Positions 55,389 to 64,000 of a stretch of 64,000 nt of DNA are shown here, one piece after another. A model generated the notes under the pieces. The model searched no databases, was not told the origin of the DNA, and worked only from the letters and a program-made list of their open reading frames with translations. The DNA lies in NCBI GenBank assembly GCA_947494995.1, contig CANLWY010000001.1:989407-1053406 (forward strand). Direction: 5' to 3'. Every line of letters starts with the position of its first letter. Within the stretch, counting starts at the first letter, position 1. This stretch comes from an uncultured Campylobacterales bacterium (GTDB lineage: Bacteria > Campylobacterota > Campylobacteria > Campylobacterales > Arcobacteraceae). A program made the translations under genes and the position numbers.

Positions 55389-57524
55389 TTATTTATATGC
55401 ATCTTTTTTTGAAAAAAATTCAATTACTTTTGCTTTTTTTTCTATAAATCTTCTAACTTCATCAACATTTGAATTATTCATCTCAAACTCTATATCACAG
55501 TATTGTCTATAAGAGTGTTTCTCTCTTCCATAATCAACAGCTAATATATATCCTTCATATTGACTCATATGAGATAGAAGTCGAGCTAGTTCACCTCTTG
55601 TATTTGGTAAGCTTACAACCATCTTGTATTGATAAAGGGTGTCTTTTGTCCATTTACAAAAAAGCATCTCTTCTTTACTCATTATTTTCTTATAAGCTTT
55701 ATCACACATCTTATGATGAATAGATACTTTATTTCCTTCTTTAAAAGCTACGATTTCATCGGCAAACTTTGGGTGACAACAGTGGTCAAATGATACAGAA
55801 TTAATACTAAAATTTGAATATATAATCATATTATCAAATTTAAATTTTCTAATTTTACTTGTATAGATTTTAAATCTTGCGACTATACCTTGTCCGCTTA
55901 TAATATTTTTTTCTATTTCATGTTTAACATGTTTGAAATAATCAAGTATAAGTGGTATTTTATGTAATGATTCTACTTTATATCTTGTAACTACATCAGG
56001 AATTGTTCTTGAGAATACAGTATTTATAATGTTTCTTCCTGTAAGTTCATCAATCTCTTTTAATCTTTGTGTACATAAAAGTCGTATCTGTTTTTTTGCA
56101 CGACTTGTTTTTACCATATCTGACCATGAACATCTTGGAATTGCATAATCAACTGTTTTAATTGATACAATATCAGAGCTTCTAAGTTCTGTTAGAAGTG
56201 GTTTTTTTACTTTATTTATAAAACATTCAACTGCATTTTTCCCAACATCAGTGTGAACAGCATAGGCAAAATCAAGGGCAGTTGAACCTAGAGGAAGATT
56301 GAAGGTGTCTCCATGTGGAGAATATACAACAATTTCTTCTGAATATAAATCTTCTTTTGTATCAGCATAGAACTCTTCAACATTGTCATTTGAATACTCT
56401 AAAGATCTTAACCAATTTAGATTTGGTTGTTGTTTTGCTCCACTTTTATACATCCAGTGTGCAGCGACTCCATATTCTGCAACTTTATGCATTTCAAAAG
56501 TTCTGATTTGAACTTCATATATTTTAGAGTTGTAAAATACTGTAGTATGAATTGTTTGATATCCATTTTCTTTAGGAGTAGATATATAGTCTTTAAATCT
56601 TGAAATTAAAGGTTTATATTCTAAATGTAAGAATCCCAATATCTTATAACAATCAATATCATCCTCTACTAATATTCTTATGGCAAGAAGGTCTAATACT
56701 TCATCAATATTAACACCTTTTCTTTGCATTTTTAAATATATAGAGTAGTAGTGTTTTATTCTACTGTAGATTTGTATTTTATTTAAATCAAATCCATTTT
56801 GTTCCAATATTTTTTTTGTCGAAGATATAAATTTATTGAATGTTAATTGAATTGCATGTTGATGCTCTTTGATAAAGTTATCAATCTTTTTATACTCTTC
56901 TGGATAGATATAATAAAAAGCTAAGTCTTCTAAAGTATTTTTTACTGTAGATATACCAAGCCGATGCGCAATTGGTACATATACAACTAAAGTTTCTTCG
57001 GCAATTCTTAGTTGTTTATTATGAGGTAAGGCATCAAGTGTTAGCATATTGTGAAGTCTATCACAAAGTTTTACAACTAAAACCCTAACGTCATCAATTG
57101 ATGCAATTAACATTTTTCTAAATGTCATAGCTGAAGAAATAAGTTTTTTATTAGAGCTTGAAGGTACTAATTCATGTTCTCTAATCTCATCAATTTTAGT
57201 TAAGCCATCAACCATATGGGCGATATCATCTCCCCATTTTTCTTCGATAAACTCTAAATTATAATTTGTATCTTCAACTACATCATGTAGTAAAGCTGTC
57301 GCAATTAAGTCTTCTTCTTTTGAAAAGTGCGATGCAATAGAAGCAACTAAAATAGGGTGAACAGCGTATGGCTCGCCACTCTTTCTTACTTGTCCTTCAT
57401 GGGCTTCAATTGTAAAGTCAATTATTTCTTGAAGTTTTGGAGTAATATGTGCTTCATTTTGCAGAAGTTTTATAGCATCATCTAAATTGTTGACACTTTG
57501 GATTTTTTGAATAAATGGATCCAT
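55389..57524 (-). CDS. spoT: Bifunctional (p)ppGpp synthetase/hydrolase
   Basis: 711 aa with the RelA/SpoT order: HD hydrolase domain (HDVVEDT near 90), synthetase domain, TGS domain at about 390-450, and a C-terminal ACT-like region. Campylobacterota usually have this single bifunctional enzyme, so it should both make and degrade the alarmone. rpoZ lies 38 nt upstream on the same strand, a common pairing. Confidence 0.95.
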   Translation of the reverse strand: MDPFIQKIQSVNNLDDAIKLLQNEAHITPKLQEIIDFTIEAHEGQVRKSGEPYAVHPILVASIASHFSKEEDLIATALLHDVVEDTNYNLEFIEEKWGDDIAHMVDGLTKIDEIREHELVPSSSNKKLISSAMTFRKMLIASIDDVRVLVVKLCDRLHNMLTLDALPHNKQLRIAEETLVVYVPIAHRLGISTVKNTLEDLAFYYIYPEEYKKIDNFIKEHQHAIQLTFNKFISSTKKILEQNGFDLNKIQIYSRIKHYYSIYLKMQRKGVNIDEVLDLLAIRILVEDDIDCYKILGFLHLEYKPLISRFKDYISTPKENGYQTIHTTVFYNSKIYEVQIRTFEMHKVAEYGVAAHWMYKSGAKQQPNLNWLRSLEYSNDNVEEFYADTKEDLYSEEIVVYSPHGDTFNLPLGSTALDFAYAVHTDVGKNAVECFINKVKKPLLTELRSSDIVSIKTVDYAIPRCSWSDMVKTSRAKKQIRLLCTQRLKEIDELTGRNIINTVFSRTIPDVVTRYKVESLHKIPLILDYFKHVKHEIEKNIISGQGIVARFKIYTSKIRKFKFDNMIIYSNFSINSVSFDHCCHPKFADEIVAFKEGNKVSIHHKMCDKAYKKIMSKEEMLFCKWTKDTLYQYKMVVSLPNTRGELARLLSHMSQYEGYILAVDYGREKHSYRQYCDIEFEMNNSNVDEVRRFIEKKAKVIEFFSKKDAYK

Positions 57525-57562
57525 GTTTTACCTAATAGTTATAAAAGCTAATGCTTTTATAA

Positions 57563-57778
57563 CTAGTGTTTATTAACTAAACCTTCAATTTTAAGTAGAC
57601 CACTTGCAATTTCGTCAATTGCAATATCAGTATATTTCATATTTTGAGTGTTTTTTTCTAGTAATGGTTTTGCCCCTTTACTTAATTCATCAGCTCTTTG
57701 TCCAACAGCAATTGATAAAATATATCTATCGTTATTTACTTTTTTTAAAGCTTGTGACATTCTTTCTTCTAGTCTCAT
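57563..57778 (-). CDS. rpoZ: RNA polymerase omega subunit
   Basis: 71 aa, N-terminal RLEERMSQALKKVNNDRYIL and RADELSKGAKPLL are typical of omega. It aids beta-prime folding and ppGpp binding. Located between pyrH and spoT, as in related genomes. Confidence 0.93.
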   Translation of the reverse strand: MRLEERMSQALKKVNNDRYILSIAVGQRADELSKGAKPLLEKNTQNMKYTDIAIDEIASGLLKIEGLVNKH

Positions 57779-57828
57779 TAATATCTTCCTTTTATTTAGT
57801 TCCCCTAAAAAAGGGATTTTATATATTT

Positions 57829-58563
<735 letters not shown>

Positions 58564-58601
58564 TTATCTAAAAAATCCTAAAAAATAAGTTAATAAATTT
58601 A

Positions 58602-59669
58602 TTAACTCAACGCCCACTCGTAAAATGGCAATACATTTACCTCTAAGTTTTTGAACTTATGATGTTCATTATTTGAAACTGTTATTATATTAATCTCTTT
58701 TATTTTATGCTCAATAGCAACTCTTTTTATCTTTTTTAATTGTGATTGCATCATTATTGAACTAAAAAAAGGTATACAAACAATAGCTAAGTTCTCTTTA
58801 GGAATATAAAAGTCAATATAATCTAAGTAGAAGACTTCTTCATTTTTATTTAAAAGCTCTTGAAAAATAATATTTGTTAATTCGTTTTTGAATTTCTTTT
58901 TATGGCTTATGCTTGAGAAAAATGCGCTATTGTAAGAGTATATTTTTTTTACTGCTTTATCTTGATTGAGTTTTGGAATAAAGTGAATTATTCTTTCATT
59001 TTCAAACCTTTTACATTCATCATAAAACTTGTCTTTCGAAATCTTTATTTTTGATTTTAGATTTAAAAATAGTTGATTAAGTGATTTCTTTTCATCAATA
59101 TTAATAAGAAGTGTTTTTAATATTTCTTGTGATGTGGGATTGTCATTTATTGTCTTAATTAAATTTTGAAGATTTGAAAAAATTTCAAGCTCATTCATTT
59201 TTAGTGTTTGTGGAAGATTCCCATATTTTAAAAAGCTATTAAAATTATGGGTAATATTTTGATTTCTTTTATCATGTAAAAGATATTCTTCAAAGTCTAA
59301 AGCGTTTAAGTAAAGTTTTCTAAATCCTTTTAATTCTTTTTTCATTTTACTTGAAATTATGATACTTTCACAAAAAGGAATTTTAAAATCAAACTCATAG
59401 TTTTCTAATGCAATTACTTTTATTTTATTTCTAAAAACATATTCTTCAATATTTTGAATGATTTCTTGTTTATCGTTTCTAAAATCAGATAAATCAATAT
59501 ATAGATACTCTTTTGAATTAAAATTAGATAAATAATCAAAAATAAGAAAACTCTTTCCCGTTTTTGGAGCACCAGAAATTATAGTTTTTGGATGAGTAAT
59601 TTGTATTTTGCGTTCAATAAAGTTTATTTTAGAAAAATCAAGTTCATGACAAAACTCTAAAGTTGTCAT
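58602..59669 (-). CDS. Orphan P-loop ATPase
   Basis: 355 aa. Walker A SGAPKTGKSF near 33-42 followed by a hydrophobic strand resembles small archaeal-type ATPases (AAA_14/DUF4143-like), including the YIDLSDFR strand and a C-terminal nuclease-like domain (about 260-355). It overlaps pdxA by 4 nt. Function unknown. Confidence 0.7.
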   Translation of the reverse strand: MTTLEFCHELDFSKINFIERKIQITHPKTIISGAPKTGKSFLIFDYLSNFNSKEYLYIDLSDFRNDKQEIIQNIEEYVFRNKIKVIALENYEFDFKIPFCESIIISSKMKKELKGFRKLYLNALDFEEYLLHDKRNQNITHNFNSFLKYGNLPQTLKMNELEIFSNLQNLIKTINDNPTSQEILKTLLINIDEKKSLNQLFLNLKSKIKISKDKFYDECKRFENERIIHFIPKLNQDKAVKKIYSYNSAFFSSISHKKKFKNELTNIIFQELLNKNEEVFYLDYIDFYIPKENLAIVCIPFFSSIMMQSQLKKIKRVAIEHKIKEINIITVSNNEHHKFKNLEVNVLPFYEWALS

Positions 59670-60613
59670 GCTCGATTTTCTTGTAGAGATACTGCTTCTT
59701 TAATTGCATTTATATAACTTTTACAGTTTAATTCTCTGTTCTTTTTATATGCAATATCAAAAGCTGTTCCATGGTCAACAGATGTTCTTACAATTGGTAA
59801 GTTTAGACTTACATTTATACTTTGGTCAAAGTATAAAGCTTTTAAAGGTGCTAGTCCTTGGTCATGGTACATTGCAACAAAATATTTGAAGTTTTTTCTT
59901 GACATTGGAGAAAATGCAGTATCAGGAACCATTGGTCCTTTAAAGATTTCAGTTCCTAAAGTTTTATTTGCTTTTTTTATAGCTTTAATAATATGAATTT
60001 CTTCATCTCCTAAAACTCCATTATCACTTGCATGAGGATTTAAAGCAAGTACTCCTATTTTTTTAGAGTTTACACTTTTTTGAAAGTCTAATAAAAATTC
60101 TGTTAGTTTTTTTTCTTCAATACTTTTTGCAACTTTTTTAAGTGGAATATGCTCTGTAAATAAAGATACAAACATTTTTTTACAACCTAACATCATAATT
60201 GCATTTTTACCAAAGAAATCTCTTAGTACTTCTGTATGGCCTTTGTATTTTATATCTGCTTTATTCCATGATTCTTTGTTTATAGGAAGCGTACAAATGG
60301 CAGAAACTTTACCTTTGTTTGCTAAATTAATGGCTTCAATAAATGAGTTATATGAGTACTTACCTGCTTTTTTTGAAACATTTCCAGGTTTTATTTCAAA
60401 ATCACCTTTTACATTGTGTATTTTAAAATCCTTTGGAACTTTAATTTCAAGAGATTTGGCTGCTTTATTTAACATAGTTTTATTTATACAATAAATAGGT
60501 TTACACAGTTTTGAAATTTTTTCATGAGATTTAAGAGCAATTTCTATACCAATGCCATTTAAATCTCCTACGGAAATTGCAATTACAGGTTTTTTTTGCT
60601 CTTTTTTACTCAT
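59666..60613 (-). CDS. pdxA: 4-hydroxythreonine-4-phosphate dehydrogenase
   Basis: 315 aa. ISVGDLNGIGIEIAL at the N-terminus, HTEVLRD, and DHGTAFDIAYK are diagnostic. Second-last part of vitamin B6 synthesis. Overlaps pdxJ by 4 nt, forming a pdxJ-pdxA unit. Confidence 0.97.
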   Translation of the reverse strand: MSKKEQKKPVIAISVGDLNGIGIEIALKSHEKISKLCKPIYCINKTMLNKAAKSLEIKVPKDFKIHNVKGDFEIKPGNVSKKAGKYSYNSFIEAINLANKGKVSAICTLPINKESWNKADIKYKGHTEVLRDFFGKNAIMMLGCKKMFVSLFTEHIPLKKVAKSIEEKKLTEFLLDFQKSVNSKKIGVLALNPHASDNGVLGDEEIHIIKAIKKANKTLGTEIFKGPMVPDTAFSPMSRKNFKYFVAMYHDQGLAPLKALYFDQSINVSLNLPIVRTSVDHGTAFDIAYKKNRELNCKSYINAIKEAVSLQENRA

Positions 60614-61386
60614 ATTAGTTCTTTCATATCTTTTATTGCTTTTTCAAGTCCTGTAAAAACAGATCTAGCGATAATACTTTGTCCAATATTTAATTCTTCA
60701 ATTTGTTTAATTGAAGAGATAAGTGTAACATTTTGATAGTTTAATCCATGTCCTGCTGCAACTTGTAAGTCTAGTTTATTTGCTTTCTTTGCAGCTTTTT
60801 TTATCTCTTTAATATTTTTTTCAAGAAGTTTTTTTAATTCTTTTCGTGGAAGCTCTAACTCTTTAATTGTATGATGAGTATTTGCAAGATTTCCATAAAG
60901 CATTGCATAGATATTTGCAAATGTTCCCGTATGAAGCTCTATCCATTCTACTTCAAGCTCTTTTGAAAGTTCAATCATTTTTTTATCAGGATCAATAAAT
61001 AATGAAACTTCAATCTCATTTTCATGAAGTTTTTTTACAGCCTTTTTTATTCTTTCAAAGTTTGCTTCAAGGTCTAATCCACCTTCAGTTGTTACTTCTT
61101 CTCTTTTTTCTGGAACAAGTGTTGCACGCATTGGTTTCATGTCACAAACAATATCAATAATATCTTCATCTATAGCACACTCAAGATTAACTGGAAGTGT
61201 TGATTGCTCACAAATTCTCCAAGCATCTGCATCATGGATATGTCTTCTATCTTCTCTTAGGTGAATTGTAATTTGATCAGCCCCTGAAAGTTTACAAATT
61301 CCTAGTGCATCTAACGGGTTTGGGTCATTTATTTTTCTAGCTTCTCTCAAAACTGCAATGTGGTCAATATTTACGCCAAGTAACAA
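60610..61386 (-). CDS. pdxJ: Pyridoxine 5'-phosphate synthase
   Basis: 258 aa. NIDHIAVLREARKINDPNPL and ITIHLREDRRHI are diagnostic of PdxJ, which condenses the PdxA product with deoxyxylulose phosphate. Stop overlaps pdxA start by 4 nt. Gene lies 10 nt after trpE. Confidence 0.97.
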   Translation of the reverse strand: MLLGVNIDHIAVLREARKINDPNPLDALGICKLSGADQITIHLREDRRHIHDADAWRICEQSTLPVNLECAIDEDIIDIVCDMKPMRATLVPEKREEVTTEGGLDLEANFERIKKAVKKLHENEIEVSLFIDPDKKMIELSKELEVEWIELHTGTFANIYAMLYGNLANTHHTIKELELPRKELKKLLEKNIKEIKKAAKKANKLDLQVAAGHGLNYQNVTLISSIKQIEELNIGQSIIARSVFTGLEKAIKDMKELI

Positions 61387-61396
61387 ACTATTTCCT

Positions 61397-62806
61397 TTAT
61401 GATAAATCTTTTAATGTAGCAATATTAGCTGCTAACTTATTATGTACTTCTAGGTACTCTAATTCAGGTTTGCTATCTGCAACAACTCCTGCTCCTGCTT
61501 GAAAGATAACTTTATCTTCTGTTAGCATAGTTGTTCTAATAGTAATTGCTGAATCCATATTTCCATCAAAACCAAAGTAAGCAATACTTCCAGAATAGAA
61601 GTTTCTTTTAATTCCTTCAAATTTGGCAATCAATTCCATAGCCCTAATTTTTGGAGCTCCTGTCATCGTTCCAGCTGTAAATGTTGCGGCAAAAAGATCA
61701 AACATATCATATTTTTCATCGATAACCGCTTCTACATCTGAAACAATATGCATAACATGAGAGTATCTTTCTATTCTCATTAAATCAGTCACTTTTACAG
61801 TCCCAGGTTTTGCAACTCGTCCTACGTCATTTCTTCCTAGATCAACTAACATTAGATGTTCAGCTTTTTCTTTTACATCATTTAGTAGTTCAACTTCCAT
61901 TTCAATATCTTTTTCTAAAGTTTTACCTCTTTTTCTTGTACCTGCAATTGGTCTTAGTAGTAGATGTCCATCAACAAGTTTAATCATAACTTCTGGAGAG
62001 GAACCAGCAATTGAAAAATTTTCAAATTCTAGGAAAAATAGGTATGGACTAGGGTTTTTTGATCTTAGTGCTCTATAAAAACTTAAGTGGTCTACCTTTG
62101 CACTTTGAATAAATCTATTTGACATAAGTATTTGAAATACATCTCCTGAGCGTATCATCTCTTTAGATTTGTGAACCATATCGAAAAATTGATCTTTTGT
62201 ATAGTTAAATTTACCTTCATCTAAAAGTTTAGCTTTTTTAAGAGGAGTAAACTCATACGGTGTAAAAAGTTCATCTTCTATTTTTTGTAAATCATCTTTA
62301 CATGACTCAATAGAAGTAACCATAATAAGTTTTGATGTTTTATGAGAAAATCCTAAGATTATTTTTGGTCTTATTAAATCTAAGTCAGGTATATTTAATT
62401 GGTCAACTAAATTGTTCATAGGCTCTTTTAAAGTTGGTTCAAACTCTTTCCCTATATCATAACCAACATTTCCAATAAAGCCATCAACTAAACCAATTCC
62501 TAACTCTCTTGCTTTTGCTTTATAGAACTCTTTATCAAAGTTTTTATAATAGTTTTGTAAGAACTTTAGAGGGTTTGATTCCACCTTAGTAGTTTTACCT
62601 TTTTCATTTTTATAAAAGCAAGTATTGTTTTCATACCAAACTCTTTCTCTTGCTCCTATTGCTATAAATGAGTAGTTCCCATCGCTTGAATTAATTGTAC
62701 TTTCAAATAAAAAAGTGATTTCTTCTTTATATAGATTTTTAACTTTTTCATAGATCGAAACAGGTGTGAATTGATCTAGAAAAAGTTCTTTTGAATAAAA
62801 TTGCAT
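61397..62806 (-). CDS. trpE: Anthranilate synthase component I
   Basis: 469 aa. Chorismate-binding C-terminal domain with RPIAGTRKRG, GRNDVGR and TFTAGTMTGAPKIRAMELI; N-terminal TrpE-type domain. Makes anthranilate for tryptophan. PabB is the alternative family, but the N-terminal part and length favour TrpE. No trpG or trpD gene is seen next to it. Confidence 0.9.
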   Translation of the reverse strand: MQFYSKELFLDQFTPVSIYEKVKNLYKEEITFLFESTINSSDGNYSFIAIGARERVWYENNTCFYKNEKGKTTKVESNPLKFLQNYYKNFDKEFYKAKARELGIGLVDGFIGNVGYDIGKEFEPTLKEPMNNLVDQLNIPDLDLIRPKIILGFSHKTSKLIMVTSIESCKDDLQKIEDELFTPYEFTPLKKAKLLDEGKFNYTKDQFFDMVHKSKEMIRSGDVFQILMSNRFIQSAKVDHLSFYRALRSKNPSPYLFFLEFENFSIAGSSPEVMIKLVDGHLLLRPIAGTRKRGKTLEKDIEMEVELLNDVKEKAEHLMLVDLGRNDVGRVAKPGTVKVTDLMRIERYSHVMHIVSDVEAVIDEKYDMFDLFAATFTAGTMTGAPKIRAMELIAKFEGIKRNFYSGSIAYFGFDGNMDSAITIRTTMLTEDKVIFQAGAGVVADSKPELEYLEVHNKLAANIATLKDLS

Positions 62807-62821
62807 TAATTATATACCTTA

Positions 62822-63781
62822 TTAAAATGTTAAAATAAATGCTCCAGAAACATTTAGTTTCTTTTTGACATTATCTACTGCTAATTTTGCTTGTCCTCTT
62901 GAATTATAAGGTCCAATTAGTAGTTTATTAAATGTTTTTCCATTTATATTAACTTTATAGATTTTATATGTAAAACCTTTTGTTGTAATATTATTTAAAT
63001 ATTTTGCACTAGGCATTTTTGAAAAAGCACCAATTTGGATAAAAGTTCCTTTAGGTTTACTTGTAATAGCACTCGTTGTTGCTTTTGGTGTAGTTTTTTT
63101 AACTATTGGTTTAGTTACTTTTTTAGGAGGCTCTTTTTTTATGACTTTTTTTGGTCTAGGCTCTTCTTGTGCCACTTTTTTAGGCGCTTTATAAGTTGGC
63201 TCTTCTTTTTTTACATTGAAAACATCAGGCTTTGATTCTTCAATTGCTTCAACTACTTCTTTCTCTTCTATTTTTTCAAGATTTAGTTTTTCTTCAATTT
63301 TTTCTTCTAAAGCTGCTTCTTTTTGTTTTTCTTCTTTAATATTTTTTAGTTTTTCATTAATGATTTTTTGATATTGTTCTTCAATATTTTCATTCTCTAG
63401 TACTTTTTCAGTATTAGAAGTTTGGTTTTTAGAAAAAGAGTCTTCTTCTTTTTTTGTATCATCGGATAAAAGGCGAATAATTATAATTGTAAGTAAGAAT
63501 AGAATTACTAATATAAGTCCAAGAATTAAATATTTCTTTTTATTTAATTCATTTGAATTAGATTTCCCAAGCATTATATCACTATATTCTTGTTCTTCTT
63601 GAATTTCAATTTCTCTATCAAGTCTTGATGAAGCAGTAGCTTGAGTAGGTTGTTGTGGTGTAACTACCTCTTCTTCATAAACAGATTCTGCATCATTTAT
63701 TTCATTTAATCTTTGTTCAATTTCATTTTTTTCTTGTTTCAATTGAACTTTTTTTATAAATTCTTCGCCTCTAATTTCCAT
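62822..63781 (-). CDS. SPOR-domain membrane protein
   Basis: 319 aa: cytoplasmic N-terminus, one membrane helix at about 84-103, a long charged, Lys/Glu/Pro-rich linker and a C-terminal SPOR domain (about 245-319, FIQIGAFSKMPSAKYL). SPOR domains bind denuded peptidoglycan at the division site. Upstream gap contains an AAAGGATAATAG ribosome-site region. Confidence 0.87.
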   Translation of the reverse strand: MEIRGEEFIKKVQLKQEKNEIEQRLNEINDAESVYEEEVVTPQQPTQATASSRLDREIEIQEEQEYSDIMLGKSNSNELNKKKYLILGLILVILFLLTIIIIRLLSDDTKKEEDSFSKNQTSNTEKVLENENIEEQYQKIINEKLKNIKEEKQKEAALEEKIEEKLNLEKIEEKEVVEAIEESKPDVFNVKKEEPTYKAPKKVAQEEPRPKKVIKKEPPKKVTKPIVKKTTPKATTSAITSKPKGTFIQIGAFSKMPSAKYLNNITTKGFTYKIYKVNINGKTFNKLLIGPYNSRGQAKLAVDNVKKKLNVSGAFILTF

Positions 63782-63937
63782 CTATTATCCTTTAAAATGT
63801 CCCATTTCCTCTTCTCTTACAAGCTATGAAGAAAGAGACCTTTTACTTTATATCTTCTTTTTAACAGTAAAATAAATTCTACCTAAAAGAAGTTTGTGAT
63901 TGTCACTCTCTTCGAGAAAACCTAAAGTTTATAAATC

Positions 63938-64000
63938 CTAGTAAGTAGCCTGATTATAAATAACAAACCCACGAGCTAACTGCTTTAATTCTTCTTTAAC
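63938..64000 (-). CDS. 3' end of a further gene (cut by window)
   Basis: Twenty open codons ending in TAG at 63938, coding a short hydrophilic-to-hydrophobic tail ending NQATY. It is upstream of the SPOR gene on the same strand. Too short to name; the 155 nt between are AT-rich and show no other gene. Confidence 0.4.
   Translation of the reverse strand, partial: VKEELKQLARGFVIYNQATY

Noticed and set aside
63811..63835. A further copy of the CTTCTCTTAC motif near the window end
   Set aside because: Only one strand of the stem matches; no partner GTAAGAGAAG is found nearby, so it is a chance match.

Overview
The window is AT-rich chromosomal DNA from a Campylobacterota bacterium, most likely Arcobacter or a close relative. 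I infer this from the low GC content, the gene styles (NIT-domain chemoreceptor, CheV, separate SUF and NIF iron-sulfur operons, hemerythrin, NnrS-like protein, LpxH-type phosphoesterase) and the gene order. I saw no rRNA, tRNA or CRISPR array.

Region 1 (1-3990): the truncated 5' part of a NhaC-like antiporter gene, a NIT-domain chemoreceptor, and a decayed 3' fragment of an MFS transporter gene.

Region 2 (4076-13602): an integrated mobile element of about 9.5 kb, bounded by 31-bp direct repeats that differ at one base. One repeat lies just before a tyrosine recombinase gene. The other overlaps the last codons of an excisionase-like gene and ends 6 nt before the stop of an intact MFS gene. 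Inside are a two-gene unit of unknown function, a MobV/Pre-like relaxase, a type IV pilin-like protein, a VirB2-like small membrane protein, a MobC-like ribbon-helix-helix/coiled-coil protein, a second ribbon-helix-helix regulator and several orphans. There are no secretion or replication ATPases. Four intergenic folded elements share one 7-bp stem (TAAGAGA/TCTCTTA), and one 41-nt hairpin occurs twice without change. This island is the most unusual part of the window.

Region 3 (13609-19715, minus strand): MFS transporter, then the sufBCDS-sufE-sufT operon. Region 4 (19939-27995): periplasmic binding protein plus sensor kinase, AI-2E family exporter, a polar amino-acid ABC permease and binding lipoprotein without an ATPase, and an Mla-type lipid transporter (permease, MCE protein, lipoprotein), also without an ATPase. 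Region 5 (28154-34257): nifS-nifU, a membrane protein, hemerythrin, an NnrS-like protein and argH. Region 6 (34318-42997): cheV, tcdA-like, greA-argC-lpxH-like cluster, ppk2, uvrB, a folded intergenic element, small membrane ORFs and nth.

Region 7 (43119-64000): housekeeping genes, mostly on the minus strand: acyl-CoA dehydrogenase-like, HD phosphohydrolase with a 35-aa coupled leader gene, rpiB, lepB, folD, cytochrome c, rplY, pth, lptG/F-like, nudix, amiC, nitronate monooxygenase, tyrS, spoT, rpoZ, pyrH, an orphan ATPase, pdxA, pdxJ, trpE and a SPOR protein. Two genes, amiC and the amino-acid permease, appear to start at AUU and AUC codons behind well-placed Shine-Dalgarno sequences.
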